Positions 1 to 10,947 of a stretch of DNA of 64,000 nt are shown here, in pieces. Source of the stretch: Iris pallida (lineage: Eukaryota > Streptophyta > Magnoliopsida > Asparagales > Iridaceae). The notes under the pieces were generated by a model, which made no database searches, was not told the origin of the DNA, and saw only the letters and a list, made by a program, of their open reading frames with translations. Made by a program: the position numbers and the translations under genes. How positions within the stretch are numbered: the stretch's first letter is position 1; each line of letters begins with the position of its first letter. The DNA lies in the NCBI GenBank assembly GCA_029216955.1, contig JANAVB010029819.1:32088028-32152027 (forward strand), written 5' to 3'.

Positions 1-2802
1 CAAATATTACATATCAGCTGATCATGAAGCTAGTCGTACAAAATGCGAGGACTAGCAAGAGTTTAAGTCATACATGATCAACCCTAGGATTTGTTAATCA
101 TGTTTACAGCCCGTAGGCAGACAGTAAGTAAAAGTGCATCGAGCTAACAGGTGCTCGTCGGCTAAACGCCTCAAAAGAATAACTTTACAATAGAGTGAGC
201 GAAACAAAATAGAAAACCCACTCGTAGCCCCGGTTCCTTCTAGTCGCCACCATCGAGCTGGAAGCTTGGTAGATCCTCGGGAGCTGCTCCGAAATCTGGC
301 CACACAAAACCAGCTGGGTCAACCCCAGAAAGAGCAAGTGTCACAAGGGGGCCACGAAATAAGAACAAAAGCCAGCAATCAGCACAAGAAAATTATAATA
401 TTAAGCCTAGAATTACGAAAACATGTCAGGATGATATACGACGAGATAACCATGGAACTATTCCGATAGCCAGATTACAACCCGTAAACCAAACAAGGAC
501 CGGGGTTGTAACCCTTCATCTGAACAGAACTTGGTTTCCCACCATTTATCGGCAAGATAATAATGCAAGAAATCAAGACAGGAAGCATTCTTGTACTGGA
601 TCAAGACATGGCTAAACTGGTTATACCTCATTCAATCAATCATGGCCAAGCAGATCCTACGGCTTACTACTTTAACTAACTAGGGTTATCACAGGCCTAA
701 TTACTAACAAGATGCAGTGAGATTGTTCCACAGCCACAAGTCCTGCAGACCATCCAGGCTACCAGGACGAAAGATTAGGGTTGAATTCAGGTGGGTACAT
801 CGTCCAGGAGACACATGTACCCTTAGGTGACTTAGAGGGTGCAACACTGACGGTGCGCTGGAAATGTGCCCTACTCGACGGCAGGCTACAGATCCCAAGA
901 GCGCCCAGGTAACGGGATTGCCTGTAGCTGTGCCATCTCTTCATGACTACTGTGTTATTCTAGTTATTAACCTTAATCCATTTTAGTAGGTACTACTGAC
1001 CGTGGTACTCAGGAGTCCCCTCCTAGACATGATGCAAGACATGACAAGTGGATTTAACAAGCAAGCAAGAAGAACTACCCACGGTGTCAAGGCAGGCAAG
1101 TTAAGTTATCAAAATAAATCATGTCAGGATACTTGTCAGAAGTGCGCCACGACGGGCCACTATCATGTCAGGTTGGTCATGTCAGGGGTGCACCACTACG
1201 GGTCACTGCCGTGTTATGCCAGTTCCTTGTCATACCATGCCATGTACAATAGTCATTCCAAACATGTTAAGTAAAATCAAGTTCATGACAAAAGGCGTAA
1301 GGATATAAAATGGGCATAAAATATCTAATAAAATATTAATATACAGGACTATAGAAAAGCCAAGCTTAAAGAAATAAGACCAAAACTCTAATAGCCAATG
1401 GGTTAAGCAAGGGGTCAGGGGAGCAGCGTACAAAAAAGTCACGCACGCTACAGGGAGCAGCTGCGTGAAAGTCACGCACGATGAGAGAGCAGCGTAGGTG
1501 AAAGTCACGCACGCTACAGGAAGCAGCTGCGTGAAAGTCACGCACGCTCAAGGGAGCAGCTGCGTGAAAAGTCACGCGCGCTCAAGGGGAGCAGCTGCGT
1601 GAAAGTCACGCACGCTCAAGGAAGCAGCTGCGTGAAAAGTCACGCACGCTGAAGGAAGCAGCTGCGTGAAAAGTCACGCACGCTACAGGGAGCAGCTGCG
1701 TGAAAAGTCACGCACGCTCAAGGCAGCAGCTGCGTGAAAAGTCACGCACGCTCAAGGAAACAGCTGCGTGAAAAGTCACGCACGCTCAAGTTAGCAGCTA
1801 CGTGAAAAGTCACACACGCTCAAGGGAGCAGCTGCGTGAAAAGTCACGCACGCTCAAGGGAGCAGCTGCGTGAAAAGTCACGCACGCTCAAGGCAGCAGC
1901 TGCGTGAAAAGTCATGCACGCTCAAGGGAGCAGCTGCGTGAAAAGTCACGCACGCTCAAGGGAGCAGCTGCATGAAAAGTCACGCACGCTCAAGGGAGCA
2001 GCTGCGTGAAAAGTCACGCACGCTCAAGGGAGACACGCTTCCAACAGGAAGCGTACCTAAGCCTGCGTATGCAGCGCTAAAGAGCGCGCGTAGCTCAGGG
2101 TACGTAAGCTAAATAGCTCTGCATACTGCTCACTGTCTTCTCCAAACAGCAAGAACACCATGGATGAACCCAAGGCTTCAAAGCATCATAACTTGGCCAT
2201 CCGAACTCCAAATCCGGATTTCCAAAGTTCCAACTTGGGTAGAATTGAATGCTCTTCCACTTGGAAACATCAAAAACCCATAAAACCCAACTAAAACAAA
2301 TCAAACCATGCAAAAATCCAAAAATAGAAAAACTTAGATCTAGAGCAATGGAGACTCCAATTCACAAAACACTAAGTTCTAATGTTGATCACCATGTCAT
2401 AATCTAGCAAATGGACAAGGAAAAGAGGGCTCTCATGTAGTGGCAAGGTGCACTTGCCTAGGGTTAGGAGAGTTGTGTAGAGGAAGGAGAAGAAGAAGAA
2501 GAAGGAAATTAATGGTGGAAGTTATGAGGAGAGAGAGTGATAGGTGGGGGTTATAAAGAGGGGGAGTTGTGGTGGAGATGAGGGGTAGCATAGGCTAAGG
2601 TGATCCATCACATAAAACTGAACCAAACCGAACCAACCCAATAAAACCAAGCCAATTAAAACCGAACCATGACAAAAAACCCAAAATACGAGAAATACCA
2701 AAATTCTACAAGTTGAGAAAAAATAAAAATAAAAATATATGCCAAAAATCCAGATACGAGTATAAATACGAAATACGGGAAATACGGGAAATGAGGGTGA
2801 CA
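1..2802 (-). mobile_element. Element I: LTR of a minus-strand retrotransposon, left end outside window
   Basis: The right edge is sharp. Read on the minus strand the sequence begins TGTCACCCTCATTTCCC at 2802, very close to the start of the G LTR (TGTCACCCCCACTTTCC). Immediately to the right lies sequence continuous with the middle of the F LTR (2803 matches 8131), so I appears to have inserted into the 5' LTR of F. No long coding frame is present. A pyrimidine-rich stretch near 2470-2510 on the minus strand looks like a transcribed LTR leader, with a weak TTTATAA box near 2550. The opposite LTR edge and the interior were not found and probably lie left of position 1. Assignment of bases 1-1400 to the same LTR is inference. 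Confidence 0.55.
1420..2035. repeat. Minisatellite, about 34-bp unit, about 18 copies
   Basis: Head-to-tail units consist of GGGAGCAGCTGCGTGAAA followed by AGTCACGCACGCTCAA, with few substitutions and 1-bp length changes. Each unit carries the palindrome GCAGCTGC and a short inverted repeat, GCGTGA and TCACGC separated by four bases. Left units are more diverged (CTACAGG or ATGAGAG in place of CTCAAGG). The array lies inside LTR I, on the presumed upstream side of its promoter. Confidence 0.93.
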
Positions 2803-3575
2803 GCCTCGCCGCTCCTCTTCGAACCGGCCGGCCGACACAGCTCCGGTCAGCAACCGCCGCCGTGTACGAGCACGCTCGTCGTCTCCCTCGAGACTGGTTG
2901 CTCCACCGGGAACCCCGACATCGAGTCCACCGCACTCTCGGCCTCAGGCTCGCCGGCCACCCCCGCCGTGCGCAGCTCCGCCTAGCTGCCGAACCATGGC
3001 CCCCCGCCGTCTGTAGCCCCTCCGACCGTTCGCCTCCACCACGAACCGCCCGACGCCCGGCCGACTCCTCACCGTCACCGAGCTCTCCTCCCTCTGCCGA
3101 GTCTTCGCCGCGCCGGCGTTAGCCACTGGGCGCCCGGCCATCCGCCACTCCCCCACGCGCACCGTTTCCCTCAGCCTCCACCACAGCCTTCGCCCCTCTC
3201 TCTCTTCCCGCCGATCGGCTTCGCCTCCCGCCGACGATGACTCCTTTTCGACCTCTCTCCGCCTGCGCTCGAGTCCTGGACTACCGCGAGCTCCCTCCGC
3301 CTCTCCGCCCTTGTCGCCGAGTCCGCCCAGCCACCGTCTTTCCTTCCTCCGACTTCCTTGCCGCACCCCAAGACCAGTCCGCCGCTCCGCCGGCCTTTCC
3401 CCCTTCCTCCCGCTCATCCCTTTCCTTTTCGATTTCTTTCATTTCTTCTGTTCCTCTTCTTCTTCTTATTACCATAAGTACTCACTGTTCACGAAGAACA
3501 GTTGAGATATTTCCCTAATTTATTATTATTATTATTAATATGATTATTATTTTTTCTTTCTTTCTTTTTTATCTG

Positions 3576-3633
<58 letters not shown>

Positions 3634-5638
3634 CGTAAAACTATTTTGTTATTATTATTGTTACTACTCTCATTGGTTTCACTAATATATACCAATAGTG
3701 TTATATTTTAATTTATTATATTACTATGGTATATAGTTTTAACTTAAAAACTATATTGTTATAAAATATTTAGATTAACCTTAAAGTTTTAAAATATATT
3801 TTTATGTATTTTAATTATGTTTTGACCTAAACTAATATTTTGACAAAATTAGATTTTGGCCAGTAATATTAATTAGTATATTGTATAAATTGTAAATGCT
3901 TCCTAAAATATATTTATGACATTATTTTTATGGTATTTTAGATATGGCTTTTTGACACCAAAACTATAGTTTAGCAAAATTTATGTTTTTAGCCTAAACA
4001 AATCTTTAGGCTATAACAAATAGTTTTCTATTATCATAAATATTTTTGAATATAGTTTTCTATTATCATAAATATTTTTCTAAAATAATTATATATACAA
4101 AAATCTCTTGCTTATCAATCTTGACCATGACTATCCCAACTGCTCCATATCTTCGTGCAATCTCGAACTTCCTTATATTGTCCCTAGCCAACTTGACTAT
4201 TCTAGACTCAATGACATGGTCCATGCCACCAACAGAGGTTACCTTGCATAGTTTTTGTATCGAAGTCGAAGTTCGTACCACCGTGATTATCGCAGCACAC
4301 CAGGCGCCCTACCAGGCAACACACCTTGCCATTTGCTGTTTAATTATTTTAGCTCATATTTCATGCATGTTCATTATTTTCTTTATGCAAAATAAACTGT
4401 GATACATGGCACAACCTGTTAGAATTTATTGTTCAGTTTCTTACTATGTATTATTTTCTTACACATTAAACCTAGATTTAAGAGACCACCTTTGTGTGTT
4501 GCATTCATGGCCTTGACACGTTGTACCATGAAGTTTTATGTCGCATGTAGAACACGGAAGTACGTGATTGGCTGGCCACCAGTACGTGCAAGCCGTGCGA
4601 TAGGAATAACCGCTAATAGAGGTTGCATGCTAGTTTGATTTAGCGGTTATAGAGTTAGTATTGGGCGGGAAGAACATGAGTGGAAGTTGACTACCACCCT
4701 ATCAATCGTAGACTCGCTCGCTACTGAGGAACGATAGGTAGACTATATGCTATAGACTCGCTCGATACTGAGGAATAGTATATGGTGTTATGACTCGCTA
4801 CTGAGTACTGTGTTGGTATTTTCTCGACTTGACCCGGTAGTCATGCGACCATGAACTGTTCTTAAAACTGCATCCACTTAGAACGGTTAGGCTACCTTTA
4901 TCCGTTAGGTACGAGTACCTTCGGTTTGGGTACTTGTATCTGACCGTGACTTGGAACAATAGCTTGTCGCGGATTAGTTCGTCACATCTTGTCCTTGTTT
5001 GGTTGTAGGTATGACTTACTACTTCGATGAGAAGGTATTGAGCCTTGTTGGGGTCCGGATACTATATTGGATTCATAGCATGGGAAGGTACGTCACCGTG
5101 AATTAGTTTACCATCTCCTGTCCTTGTTTGGTTGGGGGGATGGTACGCTCGTTCAGTAGGTGCGTATTGGAACATGTTATAATTCGATTTACTTATTTAT
5201 TGAGCAATATTTATTCAGTTTATTTGGCATGATATTATGTGTCTTGTTACGTCCCTCTGAGGACCTGGTTGTCTTGCCAGGTGTGTGCTATTGTCTTTCG
5301 CAGGTGTTCTAGCTCTAGCCGTGATCTTCGCTATTTCTTCGAGGATGATTGCATTTGGATCGTCTTCGCTTCGCTCGCCACTTATTTTATTTTTCTATGT
5401 ACTTTTCTTTATTTTGTTGGTAGTGGATTTGTCTCCGCCCAACATATTGTATCAAGACAAATTCATTTTTATTATATATCTTTTATTCATTTTGTATGGA
5501 TGAGATTAGTTATAGTTCTACTGCATTTTACAGCTTATATATTTATACGAGGCTTCCATATATTGGAGTATACTTCGTATGAATACAGCTGGCATGATTA
5601 CGTTCTAGTCCTATGTATTTTGGGACTGGGGCGTTACA
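2803..5638 (+). mobile_element. Element F: truncated 5' LTR
   Basis: This block is nearly identical to 8131-10947 in the same orientation, which identifies the pair as the two LTRs of one element. It ends GGGGCGTTACA at 5638 (GGGGCATTACA in the 3' copy). The first 1.36 kb of the LTR, including its TATA box, is missing because LTR I abuts at 2802. The block contains a GC-rich segment (2803-3420), an ATT triplet tract, an AT-rich middle and a GC-mixed end. Short open frames occur in several frames of the GC-rich part but none resembles a known protein. Confidence 0.9.
3580..3633. repeat. ATT triplet microsatellite, about 17 units
   Basis: Uninterrupted TTA/ATT run in the 5' LTR of F. The matching tract in the 3' LTR (about 8918-8946) has only about 9 units, while a neighbouring shorter tract is longer in the 3' copy (8848-8872 against 3522-3538). 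The tracts have changed independently since insertion. Confidence 0.9.
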
Positions 5639-5646
5639 TGTTTTTG

Positions 5647-5664
5647 TGGTGGCCCATGCAGGTC
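5647..5664 (+). promoter_or_regulatory. Candidate primer binding site of F
   Basis: TGGTGGCCCATGCAGGTC lies 8 bases after the 5' LTR end. The same sequence follows the LTR of G (28822-28839, minus strand), and a diverged version follows the LTR of J (17983-18000, minus strand). It is not the initiator-Met type site (TGGTATCAGAGC) usual in chromoviruses, so its priming role is inferred from position and conservation only. Confidence 0.45.
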
Positions 5665-6749
5665 AAGATAAATTGTTTGGTTACTTTACCGTTCCAAGCA
5701 AGCCTGCGAATAGGATTAGAAGTCTAGGATCTCATCCACATACTTGACCACTTTCTTCAATCTACCGTTTGACTCATCGATTGCATCTTGCTTGATTCCT
5801 TCTATCATTATCCTTATCTTCCCTTCGTGCTTGCTAGAGATTGACCCTATTAGTAGCTGTCCCAAACACCATTAGTTTAGTTCTTTTAAGTTGGGTAGAA
5901 TACCCCACGACCTAACACACCCTTGACCATTAAGGGAATGCCAATAGTATTATCTAGACCATAGAGACTAGAGGAAGTTAACCCATTTGGTCAACCAAGC
6001 CTTGGTCAATAAAACCATAGAATGATGGTATAGGAATAAACAAGACTTAGATCCTTATGACTCTTAGACTATTCATAATTGTTTTTATTCATCTACCATC
6101 GTGTCTATATTTTTACTATCTAAACTAATGATGCTAATGTAGCCTAGTTTTTGCAAGCTTATCTTTTTATCGAGCTTTTTCAAGACATATGTTATTGGAA
6201 GAGCTCCCACTAACATGTTGTCTAATCAGAACCGGTGCATAATGGTTTGATCAACCAAGTGCACTTTTGGTTCGCTTTTGCCTATTATTCTACGTGGATG
6301 GGGACATAGTTAAGCTTGTCCTCTAGAGTCCCATCCACGACTGCCTTGACAATTCTTTTGAAATTATTCGATCGTCTTTGGATCACGTATTCGTATTCGA
6401 TAACGTCTCCTTCGAACTCTATATTGCTTTCGCCTTCACCAATTTTCGAAGGACGAAGGCGTCGTGCTAGAACTTCCTCTAGCCTTCCTATCGGCTATGA
6501 CCATTCTCACTCGATATTGCTATCCTAAACTACTCGACCCTATCAAGACCCTCAAATCGCTAATTAAAGCGAATCTATTTCGTTCTCTTAATCGTAACAC
6601 TCATCCATTACCCGTGACCATACCGTATTTCTACGATCTAGATCGCGATTTCTTTCGACATGATTTTGTGAAAACATTGTCATCGTTGGATCCGCATTGA
6701 TACCCCCTTGTCCTCTCACCCCCTACTAATTCTTAATTTCGAGGACGAA

Positions 6750-6770
6750 ATTCTTTTAAGTTGGATAGGA
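6750..6770 (+). promoter_or_regulatory. Polypurine-type tract before F 3' LTR
   Basis: TTCTTTTAAGTTGGATAGGA directly precedes TGTAAAACCCC, the start of the 3' LTR. Such a tract primes plus-strand DNA synthesis in LTR retrotransposons. It fixes F in the plus orientation. Confidence 0.7.
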
Positions 6771-8911
6771 TGTAAAACCCCTAAATTTCTACTAATTATT
6801 TTTTATTTATTAATATTTGTACGGATTTAAAATTTTGTATTGTACGTCGCGTAGTCGTATTTTACGTCGCGCACGAAATTTTATTTTTGCTCGACAAGTG
6901 CGAATATGTGCGAGCGTACATATTTTAGAAAAATATTTTATTTATTATTTTATAGTTTCAAAATAATATAGGTAATAATAATTTCTGGCTATCATTTCAA
7001 GTTTATGGTTTTAATTATGAAAAGCCTTTCATTTATGCAGTTATAATTATAAAGTATTTTTTCCTATAAAATGGTATATTAGAAAGTATATTTATGTAAA
7101 GAATATTTGTGCATGCATATATCTCATAAATATTTATTAGTTTATTTTAAATAAAAATGTATTTTCGAAATTTATTAATATTAATATTTTATTATTCAAA
7201 AAGATTTAGTATTCAAAAAGATTTATTATTTTTGAAATTATTATTATTGGTATTTTCGGAAAAATATATTTCAAAATTTTTTTGAAGATTTAAATTTTGA
7301 ATTGATTCCATGGATACTTTTTAATAGTAAACTAATCTCTATATTTGAATTTGATTTGATTTTAAACTAAGGGAATTTGACTTGAATTAAATTAGATTTA
7401 ATTGGATTTGGATTGGAGTTGATTTGATTGATTTTTAAATAGATGATTTATCTACTTGGGTTTAAATATTCCTAGTCCATATCTAATTGGGAATTTCCAC
7501 ATCCTATAAATAGGCAGGTACTCCTCCAATTTCTATCATTCATCTTTCATAATTTCTACCACCCAAAAATTCGTGCATCGTGTCCGTGTTCCCTCCCAGT
7601 TCATAATCTTATTCCACATTTTTTTTACAAATACATTTATCTCTCTCGTGTCGACAAACCCGACACAATCAAATCCCTAATTCCTAATTCTAAACCCTAA
7701 CCCTAATCCCAATTTATCTACTGTGTCACCGTGTCCAGTGGACCGATCTCTTCGTCGTGGCCATGCCCGCCCCGCCACATCGATCACCCCGTTTCACCAG
7801 AGCATCACCATCATTCCGTCGTGATTCTTTCTAATGGTCTACCTCCACCTCCATCAAACTACCACCCAGTGCAATTGCCACCACCGACAGCCTAGAGCCA
7901 ACACCACCCGGATTGCCATCATCACCGCCATCAGACTGCGCCACCCTAACCCAGCAACGCCTTCACCACCGTCTCGCCACCACCGTCACCATCTCCCTAA
8001 CACCAGAACACACCCCCGACCACGGCCACACCGGCTGGCAACCCAAAATACAACCACCAGCAACAACACCACAGACCACCACAATATGAAAGGAAAGAGA
8101 AAACCCAAACCTGAGACCGATCGCCGCAGCGCCTCGCCGCTCCTCTTCGAACCGGCCGGCCGACCCAGCTCCGGTCAGCAACCGCCGCCGTGCACGAGCA
8201 CGCTCGTCGTCTCCCTCGAGACTGGTTGCTCCACCGGGAACGCCGACATCGAGTCCACCGCGCTCTCGGCCTCAGGCTCGCCGGCCACCCCCGCCGTGCG
8301 CAGCTCCGCCTAGCTGTCGAACCATGGCCCCCCGCCGTCTGTAGCCCCTCCGACCGTTCGCCTCCACCACGAACCGCCCGAGGCCCGGCCGACTCCTCAC
8401 GGTCATCGAGCTCTCCTCCTTCTGCTGAGTCTCCGCCGCACCGGCGTTAGCCACTGGGCGCCCGGCCATCCGCCACTCCCCCACGCGCCCCGCTTCCCTC
8501 AGCCTACACCACAGCCTTCGCCCCTCTCTCTCTTCCCGCCGATCGGCCTCGCCTCCCGCCAACAATGACTCCTTTCCGACCTCCCTCCGCCTGCGCTCGA
8601 GTCCAGGACCACCGCGAGCTCCCTCCGCCTCTCCGCCCTTGTCGCCGAGTCTGCCCAGCCACCGTCTTCCCTTCCTCCGACTTCCTCGCCGCACCCCAAG
8701 GCCAGTCCGCCGCTCCGCCGACCTTTCCCCCTTCCTCCCGCTCATCCCTTTCCTTTTCGATTTCTTTCATTTCTTCTGTTCCTCTTCTTCTTCTTATTAC
8801 CATAAGTACTCACTGTTCACGAAGAACAGTTGAGATATTTCCCTAATTTATTATTATTATTATTATTATTATTAATATGATTATTATTTTTTCTTTCTTT
8901 CTTTTTATCTG

Positions 8912-8947
<36 letters not shown>

Positions 8948-10947
8948 TTGTAAAACTATTTTGTTATTATTATTGTTACTACTCTCATTGGTTTCACTAA
9001 TATATACCAATAGTGTTATATTTTAATTTATTATATTACTATGGTATATAGTTTTAACTTAAAAACTATATTATTATAAAATATTTAGATTAACCTTAAA
9101 GTTTTAAAATATATTTTTATGTATTTTAATTATGTTTTGACCTAAACTAATATTTTGACAAAATTAGATTTTGGCCAGTAATATAAATTAGTATATTGTT
9201 TAAATTGTAAATACTTCCTAAAATATATTTATGACATTATTTTTATGGTATTTTAGATATGGCTTTTTGACACCAAAACTATAGTTTAGCAAAATTTATG
9301 TTTTTAGCCTAAACAAATCTTTAGGACTTACAAAGTATTTATCTAAAATTATTTTTGAATATAGTTTTCTATTATCATAAATATTTTTCTAAAATAATTA
9401 TATATACAAAAATCTCTTGCTTATCAATCTTGACCATGACTATCCCAACTGCTCCATATCTTCGTGCAATCTCGAACTTCCTTATATCGTCCCTAGCCAA
9501 CTTGACTATTCTAGACTCAATGACATGGTCCATGCCACCAACAGAGGTCACCTTGTATAGTTTTTGTATCGAAGTCGAAGTTCGTACCACCGTGATTATC
9601 GCAGCACACCAGGCACCCTACCAGGCAAGACACCTTGCCATTTGCTGTTTAATTATTTTAGCTCATATTTCATGCATGTTCATTATTTTCTTTATGCAAA
9701 ATAAACTGTGATACATGGCATAACCTGTTAGAATTTATTGTTCAGTTTCTTGCTATGTATTATTTTTTTACACATTAAACCTAGATTTAAGAGACCACCT
9801 TTGTGTGTTGCATTCATGGCCTTGACATGTTGTACCACGAAGTTCTGTGTCGCATGTAGAACACGGAAGTACGTGATTGGCTGGCCACCAGTACGTACAA
9901 GCCGTGCGATAGGAATAACCGCTAATAGAGGTTGCATGCTAGTTTGACTTAGCGGTTATAGAGTTAGCATTGGGCGGGAAGAACATGAGTGGAAGTTGAC
10001 TACCACCCTATCTATCGTAGACTCGCTCGCTACTGAGGAACGATAGGTAGACTATATGCTATAGACTCGCTCGATACTGAGGAATAGTATATGGTGTTAT
10101 GACTCGCTACTGAGTACTGTGTTGGTATTTTCTCGACTTGACCCGGTAGTCATGCGACCATGAACTGTTCTTAAAACTGCATCCACTTAGAACGGTTAGG
10201 CTACCTTTATCCGTTAGGTACGAGTACCTTCGGTTTGGGTACTTATATCTGACCGTGACTTGGAACAATAGCTTGTCGCGGATTAGTTCATCACATCTTG
10301 TCCTTGTTTGGTTGTAGGTGTGACTTACTACTTCGATGAGAAGGTATTGAACCTTGTTGAGGTCCGGATACCATATTGGATTCATAGCATGGGAAGGTAC
10401 GTCACCGTGAATTAGTTTACCATCTCATGTCCTTGTTTGGTTGGGGGGATGGTACACTCGTTTAGTAGGTGCGTATTGGAACATGTTATAATTCGATTTA
10501 CTTATTTATTGAGCAATATTTATTCAGTTTATATGGCATGATATTATGTGTCTTGTTACGTCCCTCTAAGGACCTGGTTGTCTTGCCAGGTGTGTGCTAT
10601 TGTCTTTCGCAGGTGTTCTAGCTCTAGCCGTGATCTTCGCTATTTCTTCGAAGATGATTGCATTTGGATCGTCTTTGCTTCGCTCGCCACTCATTTCATT
10701 TTTCTATGTACTTTTCTTTATTTTGTTGGTAGTGGATTTGTCTCCGCCCAACATATTGTATCAAGATAAATTCATTTTTATTATATATCTTTTATTCATT
10801 TTGTGTGGATGAGATTAGTTATGGTTCTACTGCATTTTACAGCTTATGTATTTATACGAGGCTTCCATATATTGGAGTATACTTCGTATGAATACAGCTG
10901 GCATGATTACGTTCTAGTCCTATGTATTTTGGGACTGGGGCATTACA
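6771..10947 (+). mobile_element. Element F: complete 3' LTR, 4177 bp
   Basis: It starts TGTAAAACCCCTAAA and ends GGGGCATTACA, an almost palindromic pair of ends typical of Tekay/Del-like LTRs. Bases 8131-10947 match the 5' LTR. Bases 6771-8130 are seen only here and hold the promoter and a leader with AAACCCTAACCCTAA near 7691. The right edge cuts straight into exon 3 of the antisense gene of D. At over 4 kb the LTR is unusually long. The bases ATCGC after 10947 are a possible target duplication that cannot be checked because the left end is outside the window. Confidence 0.88.
7504..7513 (+). promoter_or_regulatory. TATA box of F LTR
   Basis: CTATAAATAG, the same ten bases used by the LTRs of A, B and D. 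A pyrimidine-rich leader (7540-7620) and a telo-box follow, as expected for a plant LTR promoter on the plus strand. Confidence 0.7.

Larger units (their letters stand above)
5639..6770 (+). mobile_element. Element F: short non-coding interior
   Basis: Only 1.13 kb separates the two LTRs. No gag, protease, RT or integrase motif is recognisable; the open frames around 6316-6700 are short and match nothing I know. Two hallmarks remain. Next to the 5' LTR is a segment also found next to the LTRs of G and J (see the 5647 entry). Next to the 3' LTR is TTCGAGGACGAAATTC, followed by a purine-rich tract typical of Tekay/Del-like chromoviruses. A second copy of TTCTTTTAAGTTGGGTAGAA occurs near 5881-5900, suggesting that the interior was pieced together by deletion. 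F is best described as a non-autonomous, LARD-like derivative. Confidence 0.75.

Noticed and set aside
1420..2035. CRISPR-like array
   Set aside because: Units are contiguous without unique spacers, and the DNA is plant nuclear.
2944..3417. 157-residue Arg/Gly-rich minus-strand frame, open in both F LTRs (also 8272-8745)
   Set aside because: Several frames are open at once in this GC-rich stretch, changes between copies are mostly replacements, and no motif is recognisable. Most likely a composition effect.
7680..7710. Interstitial telomere repeat (CCCTAA)n
   Set aside because: Only two to three units; better explained as telo-box in the LTR leader.
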